A stretch of DNA of 64,000 nucleotides from Cutaneotrichosporon cavernicola. Lineage: Eukaryota > Basidiomycota > Tremellomycetes > Trichosporonales > Trichosporonaceae. Positions 31,305-43,010 of this stretch are shown piece by piece. Location: positions 744,001 through 808,000 of the forward strand of contig NC_083396.1 in assembly GCF_030864355.1 (NCBI RefSeq), given 5' to 3'. The notes below the pieces were generated by a model. The model was not told where the DNA came from and searched no databases. It saw nothing but the letters and a program-made list of their open reading frames with translations. Positions within the stretch are counted from its first letter, which is position 1, and each line of letters starts with the position of its first letter. The position numbers and the translations under genes were made by a program.

Positions 31305-32995
31305 CTAGATCTTGACGGCGGCGGGCTCGGTGAGGGTAGTCTTGGCGAGGTCGTCCGCCACGGCGTCGGCAGCAGGAACGGCCGCCGCAGCAGTGGCAGA
31401 GGGAGGCAGAGGGAGTTCGGGCTGGTCCGCGGGCGCCGGCGCAGCCGGAGCGACCTTGACGTCGACCTCGGCCCTGTTCTCATTCCCATTCTTTTGCTTG
31501 TCGATCTCATGTTGTTGCAAAGCCCAAGCCGCCCCGTTCCCCGACGGCGGCACAAACTTCGTCCCCTCGGCATCCACGCGACCCCCGTCTTCTGCGATAT
31601 TACAGAACGTCGTCACCGCAGGCCAGTAGACGTCCTTTTCAAAGACGTAATTGTACTCGCCCCCATATTCGCGGTCCAGCTGATCCCCATCAATAAGTTC
31701 CAGGAGTTTGGGGTTGAACCGGATCTTGTCCCGCGTAATCGGGTCCATGAACGGTTGAATTGCGCTGAAAAAGGCATTGATCCACCATGGCATGTTGACG
31801 ACCAAGCCGCGGCCGAGGCGCTCGACGTAGTGGTGTTGAAGAATGTTGAGCGCTTGCAGACCAGTGCTGACGCTGGGCGTGTTGTTCGACGTCGCTTGCT
31901 TGTAGTCGACGACGATACACACTTGATCTTGGCCCTCGGGACAGATATCGATGGCGCGTTCGCTGGCGTCAGTGCAAGGCAGAGGGGAGTGGAAAACTGG
32001 CCAGATACGCGTACAGAGTACAGCGTACTTGGCCATCCTCGGCACATGCCCACTACTCACAGCACATAAATCAGATGCCGGATCTGACGCGGCGACGTCT
32101 CCGTGTTCTCGTACCGCGGGCGCATGTACACGATCGGGCGACCGTCCTTGTCAAAACCGGAGATAACGCTGGTGTCAGCTGATATGCCATGTCGATCACT
32201 GATAGCATCGGCTCTCGCCCTGACGCCGAAAAAGCGCACAGACACAAGGACCCGGCGGACCCTCCCTCGAGCCGACTGCTGCGCATGACGCATGACGCAT
32301 GACGCATCTCGACACCGAGCTCAAGTCCTCTGCAGGCCGGCGCCCATCCATTTCCCAGCACGCCCAGCTGCCTCCGACAACCCCTCCTACCCCTCCAACC
32401 CGCCGCCCCCCACCACACCCTCCCACCCACCGCACCTCACTCACATCTTGCCCGTCTCCGCCTCGACAGCCACATCCTCCGGCTCAATCAGCTCTGGACG
32501 GAACTCGCGACGCCACTCCATCGTCGCCAAAATACGCTTCTTGCCGTTCTCGAGGTGCCACTTGGCCGCGCGCATGAAGCGCGCGTGCGTTCCCACATCG
32601 TCGAGGAAGCGCTTCTCCCATACGTGATATGGGTCGCTTTCGGGGAGGAGGAGTGTTGCCGTGTACTGTGGTTAGCTGCTGTTGGAGTGCCGCAGTCTTG
32701 TGAGGAAGAATTAGACATGTATCAGATCTGGACGCCATTGATGGCGCCGATCGCCGATCTAGTCTCGGAGCAGCATTGCACCGGCCCAGCTCCCCTCTCC
32801 ACCCCGCTCCGCTTGCTGTGCGCTCACCTCCTTCAACTGCTCAATCTTCTGCAGCTGTTCCTCGTCATATGTCCACTTCTTCGTGACAGTAATCCCCTCC
32901 CGCGGGGTGAGGTACACGTCCTTGGTAACTGGTCCAACATCCTTGTCGAGCGTGGCACTGGACGTCGACGCCGGCGATCGCGAGAAGAGACCCAT
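31305..32995 (-). CDS. Sec14-like CRAL-TRIO lipid-transfer protein
   Basis: Binds and transfers phosphatidylinositol or related lipids. Four exons: MGLFSRSPASTSSATLDKDV to KIEQLKE; YTATLLLPESDPYHVWEKRF to AVEAETGK; VISGFDKDGRPIVYMRPRYE to LIYVL; ERAIDICPEGQDQVCIVVDY to the stop. The CRAL-TRIO-N helix region (RFMRAAKWHLENGKKRILAT, MEWRREFRP) leads into the lipid-binding core with DGRPIVYMRPRYENT, the strand DQVCIVVDYK, then HHYVERLGRGLVVNMPWWIN, FNPKLLELID and LDREYGGEY (the usual gate end). An Ala/Pro-rich tail of about 75 residues follows. The first two introns are long (about 160 and 270 nt). Which Sec14 homologue it is cannot be told. Confidence 0.85.
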
Positions 32996-33980
32996 GGTAG
33001 AATAGATACAGTCAAGTCGAGATGAGAGAAGATGCAAATGCACACACGGTGCCCGGTTCAAAGCAGTCACCCCGGCCCACCCAGTCACCCCTCGGTCCCT
33101 TCTGTCCCTTCGGCCACCAGGCCGCCGGGCAGGGGATCGGCGTCTGCAATGCTAACTCGCCACTGGTACGACCCGTCCCTGTTATTAAAGATTGCTGACA
33201 CATGGCTGGGGAGCCGAGGAATAAGAGATTCACCAGTCCTTCCCCCCTTTCCCCGCCCCCCCCGGAGAGACCGAGGAGATACTGACAGAGGTTGTAATAC
33301 AAGTTGAGCCACCTTGTAGTGTAACCGACCCGCGTTTCGGCCGGCGGGCTCCTGGTTCCTAGCTCTATTAAGGGTCGTATCACCTTTTTTTTACTTCCTT
33401 TCAAGCGCGGATTAGCGGATAACGGCGATGGATAAGAACATCCCCTCAAGTAAGCAAATGTGAGTCCATCGTCATCGTCTCACCTCCACCTCCACCTAGC
33501 CACGAGGGACGGAGAGTACTCAATCTCCGGTTCAACTTCCATAATTAACGGAACTATATCCATGTGTCATTACTGTCATTAGGCTCCACACCCCGACGCC
33601 CGCCTGATTCTAAATGACGTGATTTACTAGAATACCCTAGGCGCGCCGGGTGTTAGAAGGGCGTAGTGAGCCGGCTAATGATGCTGATGAGAGGGGTTCC
33701 GCTTATTGTCCGTTCTCGCACCGTGCGGCCGTACTTTGAGTACCACAGCATATTCTAGTGGGCTGTGGGAGTGGCTATTGAATGCTATTGATTACTATTG
33801 ATTCCTATTGCCTCCTATTGCGGAGCAGTCCTAGGTCATACCGGCTTCGGCTCCAATTGCGCCCCCTCAAGGCGACCGGTCATGACCGCGTCGTCGGTGG
33901 GACTCCAACCAACGCGCACGCTACTGCGCCACTAATACCCATCGAATCGTTCCCTCTTTCCATCACCCACATCACCAGCC
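32996..33980. promoter_or_regulatory. Divergent promoter region Sec14-like / Lon
   Basis: 985 bp between head-to-head genes. It contains C-rich runs (about 33242-33263, G-quadruplex-capable on the minus strand) and a TTTTTTTT run near 33386. A five-copy CTATTG array with 10-bp spacing lies at 33775-33820. No gene is supported. Confidence 0.5.
33775..33820. repeat. Five CTATTG motifs at exact 10-bp intervals
   Basis: CTATTG begins at 33775, 33785, 33795, 33805 and 33815. The spacer bases vary (AATG, ATTA, ATTC, CCTC), so the motif and the period, not the whole unit, are kept. It lies about 160-205 bp before the Lon start codon. A 10-bp period places all copies on nearly the same face of the helix. 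Confidence 0.75.
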
Positions 33981-36645
33981 ATGTCAAAGCAAACCTACCT
34001 TCCTCCCTCACTCACCCTCTTCCCCCTCCCATCCCCGCACGTCCTCTACCCATTTCTCCAGGTCACTGTCACTCTCCCCACCGATGTTGTAGGTCACATC
34101 CTCGCCACCCTCTCGGAGCAGGCCGACGTCAACAAGCTCGACTCGCGCGACCGCTTCGTCGCAGCCATCCCGGTCGGTGAGGGCGACCGTCGTGTTGGGC
34201 GCTGGGCATGCGCAGCCCGCATCAGACGCATCTACCGCGCCAATGCCAAGGATGAAGCCGAGGGCTGGACATGTGTCCTCGAAGGCCTCGTGAGTATCGA
34301 TCATCATCATCAACCAGGCTAACTCCAGGCCCGGATCCACTTGCCCCGAGCGCTGCCTCCTCTCGTCTCGATCTTGCCGCCGCTACCGCTCACCGTGACG
34401 CCCTACGCTCTGCCGGTTCCGTTGTCGGCACCGTCAGTCGACCTCATGCCGGCCGCCATCAAGCTCCTCCCACAGGAGCTGCACGGCAAGCTCGCAACCC
34501 TCCCTGTCGGCGTTCAGGCGGACCTACTGGCCTCGACCCTCCGCTTCCCATGGGATGTACGGGTCGAGCTGCTCGCCACGCCGAACATTGATGACCGAAC
34601 GCACCGTGTTCGCGAATGCCTTCTCGACCTGTTGTCCAGCAAGGGCATTGCGCCGCCCGAAGAGACGTCATCGCCCTCACCAAAGCAGCTGCAACGCCGC
34701 CCTGCACAGCACATTGCGCCTCCCAAGAGTCAGCTGCCTGAAGACCTACGGCCCCTCGAGGCGCTGGCCTTGAAGCGCAAGGACGAGTTGAGCGCGGGCG
34801 CGAGCGAGGCGCTCACCCGCGAGCTCACCCGCCTGGCCAAGATACCCGCCCAGGCCGCAGAGTACGGCGTCGGCAAGACATACTGTGAGTGGTTGCTTGC
34901 GCTGCCGTGGTACCGCGTGACCGAGGGCAGGCGCCTCGACCTTGACTCGGCGCGCAAGATGCTTGATGAGGATCACGAAGGCCTCCAAGAAGTCAAGCGG
35001 CGCGTGATCGAGTACCTCGCTGTGTACCGCCTCAAGCGTGATCTTTGGGAGGAGAAGCAGGCGCGCGACCAAAAGGAGCGTGACGAGGAAACCTCGGGCC
35101 AGCTTGCGTCTGGTGCGCAGACGCCCTCCACCTCCAAGGAAATTGTGCCGTATGACCCAGAGAAGGCCGCCCAGGCTGTCAAAGCAAAGACCAAGCCACC
35201 TGTCGTGCCAGCCGCAACCGTCGAGCCCAAGTTCATGGTCGACGACACGCCGCCCGACAACATCTTCCGTGACAAGGCGCCGATTCTGCTCCTCGTCGGC
35301 CCACCTGGCGTGGGAAAGACCAGCATTGCCCGCTCTATCGCCGAGTCTCTCGGACGCAAGTTCCACCGCATCTCACTTGGTGGCGTGCGCGATGAGGCTG
35401 AGATCCGCGGTCACCGCCGGACTTATGTCGGCGCCCTCCCCGGCCTCTTCGTGCAAGGTCTGCGCAAGGTCGGCGTCTCGAACCCGGTCATCCTGCGTGA
35501 GTTGATGCCCACAACTTAGACTGACTCCAGTCGACGAGCTCGACAAGGTTGGCCAGTCCAACTACCACGGCGACCCATCGGCTGCGCTCCTTGAGACGCT
35601 CGATCCCGCGCAGAACTGGACGTTCCATGACCACTACCTGGGCGACGTTCCTATCGACCTCAGCCAGGTGACGTTCATTGCCACTGCAAACTCGCTCGAC
35701 ACGATCTCACCGCCGCTCCTCGACCGCTGCGAGGTCATCGAGTGCCCTGGGTACGTGACGGACGAGAAGCTGGCTATTGCGCGCCGCTTCCTCCTCCCTA
35801 AGCAGACCAAGGAGAACGGCCTTGAGGAGGTACGTGCTGCCGACGACGTCCTCGAGCGTGTTGTGAGCGACTACACCCGCGAGGCCGGTGTGCGCACGCT
35901 CGAGCGCGAGATTGCCAAGCTCTGCCGCGCCAAGGCCGTGCAGTACTCGAACTCGCGCGATGGCGGCGACAAGTACAACCCCGAGGTCAAGCTCGAGGAC
36001 CTCGAGAGCATCCTCGGCATGGCAAAGTACGAGGCCGAGGTGCGCGAGGCTTCTGTGCGTCCCGGCGTGGTCACTGGCCTGGCGTACCGCGGTTCCGGGA
36101 ACGGCGGCATCCTCATTGTGGAGAGCACCCTCGTTCCAGGAGGCAAGGGGCGCCTACACCTGACGGGCCAGCTGGGCGACGTGATTCGGGAGAGTGCCGA
36201 ACTCGCCCTGGCATGGGTGCGTGCTCACGCGTCTGCCCTCGGCCTAGAGGACCCGCTCAAGGACGTCGACATCCATCTACACCTCCCGTCTGGCGCGGTG
36301 AAGAAGGACGGTCCTAGCGCAGGCGTGGCCATGATCCTGGCTTTCGTGTCGCTTCTCACAGGCCGCAGCGTTCCCCCGACCATGGCATTCACGGGCGAGA
36401 TCACTCTCCGTGGAGCGGTCACGGCCGTAGGCGGTATCCGTGAGAAGGTACTCGGCGCCCATCGCGCGGGCATTACCCAGGTTGTGTTGCCTGGCCAGAA
36501 CGAGAAGGACACGCATGAGCTTCCCCCCAGCGTGCAGAAGATGCGTCTGACCTATGTCCGGACTGTCGAGGGCTTGCTTGAGGAAGTGTGGGGCCAGGAA
36601 GTTTGGGCTGGTGGCCAGCGCCCGCCTGCGCAGGCGAGGCTGTAG
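33981..36645 (+). CDS. Lon protease, peroxisomal type (PTS1 -ARL)
   Basis: ATP-dependent serine protease for quality control. Three exons (33981-34289, 34329-35496, 35531-36645) encode 863 residues. Order: N-terminal substrate-binding domain (LTLFPLPSPHVLYPFLQVTV); AAA+ module with Walker A GPPGVGKT at residues 427-434; Walker B region DELDKVG; C-terminal protease with Ser755 in KDGPSAGVAM and Lys798 in GGIREKVLGAHRAG. The dyad spacing (43) equals that of E. coli Lon. No mitochondrial presequence is visible and the protein ends -ARL, a PTS1 variant, so it should act in the peroxisomal matrix like Lon2/Pln. Mitochondrial Lon (PIM1) would be a separate, longer gene. Confidence 0.92.
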
Positions 36646-38476
36646 TTAGAATCAGCATAAAGACTTGAGAAGCGGCATCAGGGAAAAGTGGAAGCATAAG
36701 TTGTAGTGTGGGATGTAATGCTTGATAAAGACGGCATGTCGACTGAACTGCTCGGATCCACACGCGCCTCAAAGATATGGCCGTCCACTGCCGTTACAGC
36801 ATACTCTTTGGGCAGTGCCTGCCTTGATTACCACATGATCCAAAGACCAAAACTTGACGCGTCGGGTGGTGCCTCTTTCCCAAGGTCCGTAAGCCCTTCA
36901 GTTGCACCTCGGTACCTCGAGCGCGTTCCAGCGATCCAACCGAGTAATCACAATAGTTGGAACCAAGGGAACGGCGCAGTCGATGAGGGGTTTATAAGGT
37001 ACCAGGATGCGAGTACTTGATCTCCACACTACTCGTGCAACTGTAGCCTCAGAGTCAGGTTTGTTGATTGTTGCGTCGCCAAGGACGCGTTCAGAGTTTC
37101 GTGTGTAGCGAGAAATTAAGGTTCGGGCGACTTTGGTATGCCGCGAGTATGTTGCTTTGAGTTGAGAGGCGTAACGGGTTCGACTTGGGCACTCATTTAA
37201 GCAGGTTGAGCAGGTTAAGCAGGCTAATCAGGTTAATCAGGTTAATCAGGGTTGAATTCCCCAAAGAGTTGACCAAGTTGTCTCGTCTCTCATTGCTCCA
37301 TCACACATCTATCTGCACAGGTAAAGGTCAGTGCGTGAATGCGAGAGAGGGTTCGTGCGCTTGGCTTGTACTTGACATTTGGCCTGCCGATTGGCCAAAA
37401 CGTACTCTCCACTAGTTTTAATATTCGACTAATACCCATATGCCGATACGCCGAGAAATCTGTTCAAAGTTCAAACACAGACATGTCGATCACAATTAAT
37501 GGTGCATTTGTGAATGGGGGAGTAACAAGTGTGGCGTATCGCGTGGCGTTACCCCTGGCCCGGGCCGAGCCGCGTTTTACGGCTACGGCAGAGTGCTGTC
37601 ATTTCTCTACAAAAAGAACAGATGTGATTCCGGCTTTTATCGCCTGAAGGATACCCCTTCGCTTACGCCCTGAATTCAAGCCTCAGGCTCAAGAGGGCGT
37701 ACGGGCGTACTGGCGTCCAAGTGGGCGTCCAAGTCCTTGTCCTGAAAAGAGTAACGACACGAGTGAGCTCAGCATCAACAACAACTGAGGTTTTACATTC
37801 TCCAGGTTCTAGAGTCAGGATGGCATTGGTGATGCTCAAGGATCAAGATTCAAGAATCAAGGTTGAGACGCGACGCGACGCGTACAGATGTGTACTTCTG
37901 TAGAGTAGAGTAAGACTGACGTTGTTCTCCTTGTGACTGTTTGTACCTGTTGTACCTTTTGATTTCAATCCCTAGGTTTACCTTGATGACCTTGACCAAC
38001 GTTTGGTTCATTATTCCGCTATACCCCCTATTCCCCCCAATACGCCCCCAGCTAACCCTGCGATGCCTGCCAGGCAAATGCAAGTCTCTCATCCCACGCA
38101 CACTGGCCAACAGTCTGAGGGGAGAATAGTATCCCATCCATATACACTATTCAGCTCCAGGCTCTAGGGGCTCTTTGAGCTCTCAACTGAATGCTCGTTC
38201 GTTACTCTCTCTCTCTCCATTATTATTGTATCCTTTCCTGTTGCGTCTCCTTGCCTCCCCACTCGAGCCCCACTCCTCCTTCCCCTCCTTCCTCTCCTTC
38301 CTCTCCTTTCTTTCTACCACGTTGACTCTCTTTCATCTCTACCTTCATCTTCCTCTTGTTCCATTCTTAATCCTACATCAACTACACACACATCAACAAC
38401 CCCCCACACTCGTTTGCACTTTCCCCTTACAACTTAACTCGCCACTCCACATCATTCACCGCAACCATCCAAATAC
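36646..38476. other. Long intergenic region Lon / RhoGEF
   Basis: 1.83 kb, the largest gap in the window. It holds a 9-nt tandem repeat (37201-37250), a short repeated GGCGTCCAAGT (about 37711-37735), and a long pyrimidine-rich leader with CTCTCTCTC and CCTTCCTCTCC runs (about 38200-38400) before the RhoGEF start. Open frames are short, ATG-poor or lack intron logic, so I support no gene. A non-coding RNA cannot be excluded. Confidence 0.5.
37201..37250. repeat. 9-nt tandem repeat, about 5.5 copies
   Basis: Units KCAGGYTRA (GCAGGTTGA, GCAGGTTAA, GCAGGCTAA, TCAGGTTAA twice, TCAGG) follow one another without gaps. Minisatellite in non-coding DNA. Confidence 0.85.
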
Positions 38477-41400
38477 ATGCAAGCGGCCGCAATGGCAGCG
38501 CGCTACCAGCCCGCAGCGGGTCCTTCGCGGCCGCCGCCGCCCCCACACATCATGACCTCGTTCCCAAACCCGGCCCTTGCCCAACATCCTCAACACCCTC
38601 AGCAGCACCCACCTCAACTCCAGCACGGTGCACCTTACCAGCGCTCAGGCCACCCTGTCCAACCATCAGGCCCATCAGGATGGACGTCGCCCACCAACCC
38701 AGCCCCATTCCCTCCCCCGACCTCTCCGTCCATCACATCTCCCACATCCCAAGGCTTTGCCATGACCCAGCCTCTCAATGTCGGTATGCGGCGCGAGGAC
38801 TCGACTGCAAAGCGCAACCCTTTCGCCGACCTCTTCGACACTGAAAAGATCTACGTCGATCAGCTCACTCTCGTCATCCGGGTACGTCGCAATACCTACC
38901 CACGTGGATCGCTGACAGTCAGAGGGTAGCCGCAGCATGGTCGCGACGTAACTTGCCCCCGCCCAAGCTCGACGGCATGTTCCGCTGCATCGAAGCAGTG
39001 TACCGTGCCAACCGCGCATTCGGTGTCGTGAGCTGACCACGTCACATTATATGCTGACAACCAGCGTTTGAAGGAGATTGGAGCCAACCCATCGGACCCC
39101 AAGGCTCTTGGCGATCTGCTTATGAGATGGGTGAGTTTGATCGGACAGTGTCACACCGGCGCATCGGAGAGCTGCTGACGAACAGATTGACGACCTCGAG
39201 CCATCTTACAGCCGCTATGCCACCATCTTCCTCACCGGCTTTGACAATTATGGCCCCGTGTCGTCCAACCCGCTCCTCCCACCAATTCTCGAAGAGGTGT
39301 CCGTCACGTCTCCCCCGACACCCCCGCTGCAGCACTGGTCTCTGGACGCACTCTTCCTCCTCCCGTACAACCGCCTCCGGTATTACCGGAAGCTCTATTC
39401 GCGGTTATTACAGAACACGACGGAGGGCCGCAGTGACTACCGGCTTCTCGACGCATGTGTCAACCGCCTCGAGACGCTTGTGGACGACGTCGAGGCGCGC
39501 CTCGAGTACGACGTATCGGAGGAAGACGCACCTTTCTCGGCGGGCGCCGACGACCAGAGCAGCGAACCCAGCTGGCCCAACGAGAAGAACACGGCCGCGG
39601 TAAGCAGGACAAGCTCCGGCGTCGACAGCTCGGTTGAGACACATTCGGTGTAAGTATTACATCTCGTGCCAGTCCATGTTAACTGAAACAGCCTCTCATC
39701 GTTCAACTCGCGCATGGACAGCACACGAAACTCGCAAACATCTGCTGGTACGAGCATTACGCACTCTCCAGGCCATCCCCCCAAAGTTGTGCCGCCTCTC
39801 AACACGTCCATGCCACCAATTTCAGATCTAGAGCTCCGCATTGACTGCGACCGCACGATCGACCTGTTCACGATGCAGCCGAGGGTACGTCCCCAGGCTT
39901 TGGTCTTGCTGACGTATAGAAATGCAAACTACACATGAACTCCCCCGGCCTCGCCTACCAGCGCCAGGTCCGTTCTTCCCATGATGTTGTGATCTATTTT
40001 ACTCCGTCGTCGACTGGGCAGCAAATCGTGCACCGTAGAGCGCATTTGTTCATCCTCACCGACCTGTTCCTCATCACCGACCGAATGGAGGCCAGCGAGA
40101 AGGCCGCTATGGCTCAGCGCGTCGCCACCCAGCAGCCTGACCGCCTTGGTGAGGGCTCACCAATGCCCGAGATGTGGTTGGCGTACCCGCCCCTGGCTGG
40201 CAAGCACCTCTCGATCGTGGAGGGCGAGCAGAGTGAGTCTGAAAAGCAGTCCATGTCCATTTCTAATCCACAGGCAATGTGGTTGCTGTCACTGTCATGC
40301 GCAAGGAGACATTTGTGATCCACGCCGAGTCGGAGATTGAGCGTGACCAGATCATGAAGAGCGTCTCCGAGTGCATCGAGTTCGCCACGTACTCGTCATC
40401 CCAGCGCGTCACTCCCCTGCCGTCGCCTATGCCTTCCCCCATCGACGGCACTGTGCGCTCGCCGGTCTCGACAACCGGTTCCATGCGCTATCCCAGCCCG
40501 ATGTCGGGACAGGCAACAGAGGTACCAACTCTCACCGTGCCGATGAGCAATCTGCAGCTTGAGCCTGGCCAGACAATTCCGAGCCCCGTTGGCAAGCAGC
40601 AGCTCGAGCCCGGGCAGACGACCAACTGGAACCAGCCACCTTCCGCGATGGCGCAGCCGAGGAATGTAGGCGCGCCTCTTCCTCCGCGCAAGACGAGCCT
40701 GAGGCAAGGGACATCATCTGCAAGCGGTCCGCCACTCTCTCCGACTGGACCTCTGGGAGCACCTGGGATGGCCATGTCCCCGGTGATGGGACAGGGTATA
40801 CCATCGCCGGTGATGGGACAGGGCATGCCGTCGCCAATGATGGGGCAGGGCATGCCGTCGCCGATGATGGCGCGGGGCATGCCGTCGCCAATGCCATCGC
40901 CAATGTCACCCGCCTCGGAACATGGCATGCACGACCGGTACGCGGCTCAACGCAATGTCTCTGGCCGCTCGTACCACTCGAACACGTCGACGCAATCTGA
41001 CTTTTCTCAGCAATCGTCGCCTGCGCATCTCGGCGTTCATTCTGGATTCCCGGCAAACCTCCGCCAACCCAGTCCCCAGATGGCCAGACAGGCGTTCGGA
41101 CCCGGCCCTATGGGACCTGGCGCCATGCGGAACGATCTGCCCCCACTTCCACAGCAAGACGGTGGCTACAACATGGAGAACGGCTACTTCCCGCCCGAAC
41201 GCCAGTCGTTCCCCAACCCCCCGATGGACCGGCATGCGAGCCTTGGCATCCCCCCGCCTCAGCGGGCGCGCTCTGCGGAGCCGTCCAATGAGCTGGACGA
41301 CTTGCGCCCGCCTGACAAACCGTCTCTCCGTTTCGGTGCGCTGAGATCCGAGTCTCCTGCGCCGGGCTTGGGCCAGCCTGACGCCGATTCGCCGCCCCCG

Positions 41401-41772
41401 TCACCCACGCAGGAGGAGGCGCCACGAATCCGCGGACCCACGACCATCACGGCCCAGATGAAGTGCAAGATCTTCCTTCAGCAGGGCCACCAGCAGTGGA
41501 AGTCGCTTGGGCACGGCAAGCTCAAGCTCTACGTCGAAAAGGAGCGCAACCTCAAGCAGCTTGTCGTCGACTCGGACAAGTCGTCGACACTCATCTCCAC
41601 TATTGTTCTTACGGACGGCGTCGAACGCGTCGGCCGCACCGGTGTCGCCGTTGAGATCTCGGACGCGGGCCAGCACACCGGTGTCATCTACATGATCCAG
41701 CTGCGCAACGAGTCCTCGGCGCGCGGCCTTCACGACCAGCTCCTCGCCGGCTCTGACCGTGCGCGGGCGTAA
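38477..41772 (+). CDS. Rho guanine-nucleotide exchange factor (DH-PH) with PH-like C-terminus
   Basis: Activator of a Rho/Cdc42 GTPase. Multi-exon (introns after LTLVIR, RANRAFG, DLLMRW, THSV, MQPR and within EGEQ...GNV). A Pro/Gln-rich N-terminus precedes the DH domain, which starts NPFADLFDTEKIYVDQLTLV and continues WSRRNLPPPKLDGMFRCIEA, PLQHWSLDALFLLPYNRLRY and YRKLYSRLL. A PH-like region follows (QIVHRRAHLFILTDLFLITD; VVAVTVMRKETFVIHAESEI). Then come about 300 disordered residues including MGQGMPSP repeats. The C-terminal domain (MKCKIFLQQGHQQWKSLGHG, KLKLYVEKERNLKQLVVDSD) resembles a RanBD/PH-fold module. Domain order is typical of a basidiomycete RhoGEF; the target GTPase is not predictable. 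Confidence 0.85.
40770..40915 (+). repeat. Met/Pro/Gly/Gln codon repeat in the RhoGEF
   Basis: About five 30-nt units (core ATGGGACAGGGCATGCCGTC) encode MGQGMPSPM-like decapeptides in the disordered linker. Copies differ by a few bases. Confidence 0.8.
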
Positions 41773-43010
41773 ATATACCCTTCTCCTCACTTATACCATA
41801 GACTCGAGTCGCCTGTGGGCACCGTTAGACGACACAACTATTACCCCCGCGGACGCAATGGTTCGCATATCACGAGCACGACACTTTCATTCCCTCTCAG
41901 TCGGACACACGATCAACTGGGCGAACTAGTAATTTGCACACACTTTGTAAGCGGATGGACATCGTGCATTGAAGCTGGAAGCTGGGGAATCCTTGGGCTC
42001 AATGCGGGCGGGCCAGGCGCCGGGCAACACAATGTAGCCATCAGGAGTGGTTGACTCGTCTCATGGCAAACTCATCTTGCATGATCGTCTTCTGCTTGGT
42101 AATTCCGTAAGCCGACTTGGAACTTGGAGCAGTGACTGCTTGGTGCGAGCATAAGGCGCACTGTACGCGTGGCACCAGGGCCTCAAACTGTTTTTGTTGT
42201 AGGGTTTTCTAATGAGATTGTTGAGCGGATTAAGGGGTTTTACAATCTTGTAGGCTAAATTTGGTGCCATGAATAGTTTCTCACGGTTGTAGTCTGTAAC
42301 AACAGGCGCGCCAAAGGTACTGTATTTGGAGATTGGCGGGTTTAGAAAGTAGAATCTGATCGGTTCTCCAGGTCCCAAAGTCTGCCGCGCGACTCGAGGA
42401 GCTCGATTCATCCCAACTTGAACTTGTCCAACGTGAGCCACCTTTGCAAGAGGAACACTTTCGCCACAACTCGGGCTACGCTCCACCACACTCCCTTACC
42501 CTTCTCCCTCCTTTGGCCATCACCCGCGTCGCCACCGTCGCCAGCACTCCCTTCCCTGCGGTCCGTCGACGCACGTCCCGCGAGGTCACTGCGCCGACAC
42601 CGAAACTCAGGTGTCTTATCGCGTCTCGATAGTTTTGCCTGCCTCAGCGCCAAATCGTGAGTAGACACCGGGGTTACGCCACTCGGCCCACGAGGCGTCT
42701 ACGCCGGTGGAACCTCGGCTGTGCGTCTGCGGCGTTCTGCGACGGGCGGCTCGCGCGAAAATCGTCACCAAGGCCGGGAATCTGAGAGACACAGATGGGC
42801 TGTCCTCCAACTTGACATTGACACTCTCTGATCCGTCCTTGCTTCCCCACGCGTGCTGTAAAGGCTCCTTTATCCAACCTCTCCTCGCACATTTCACCAT
42901 CCGCCCGTCGCTCATAGACCTCTCCTTCCCTCCTCCACGAGTGCGGACCAGTTTCGCTGACCAAAGCTTAGCCAGCTCCGGCAGTCACCCGTACCCTGGC
43001 CGACGTCAAC
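41773..43010. other. Intergenic region RhoGEF / nucleotidyltransferase
   Basis: 1.24 kb. AT-richer around 42180-42340 (GTTTTTGTTGTAGGGTTTTC), then GC-rich with short open frames on both strands that show no coherent domain. The segment 42860-43010 is pyrimidine-rich and probably the leader of the next gene. No gene is supported. Confidence 0.45.

Noticed and set aside
37339..37647. 102-codon plus frame in the long intergenic region
   Set aside because: No recognisable domain, no splice-consistent extension, and codon composition is less GC-rich at third positions than real genes here.
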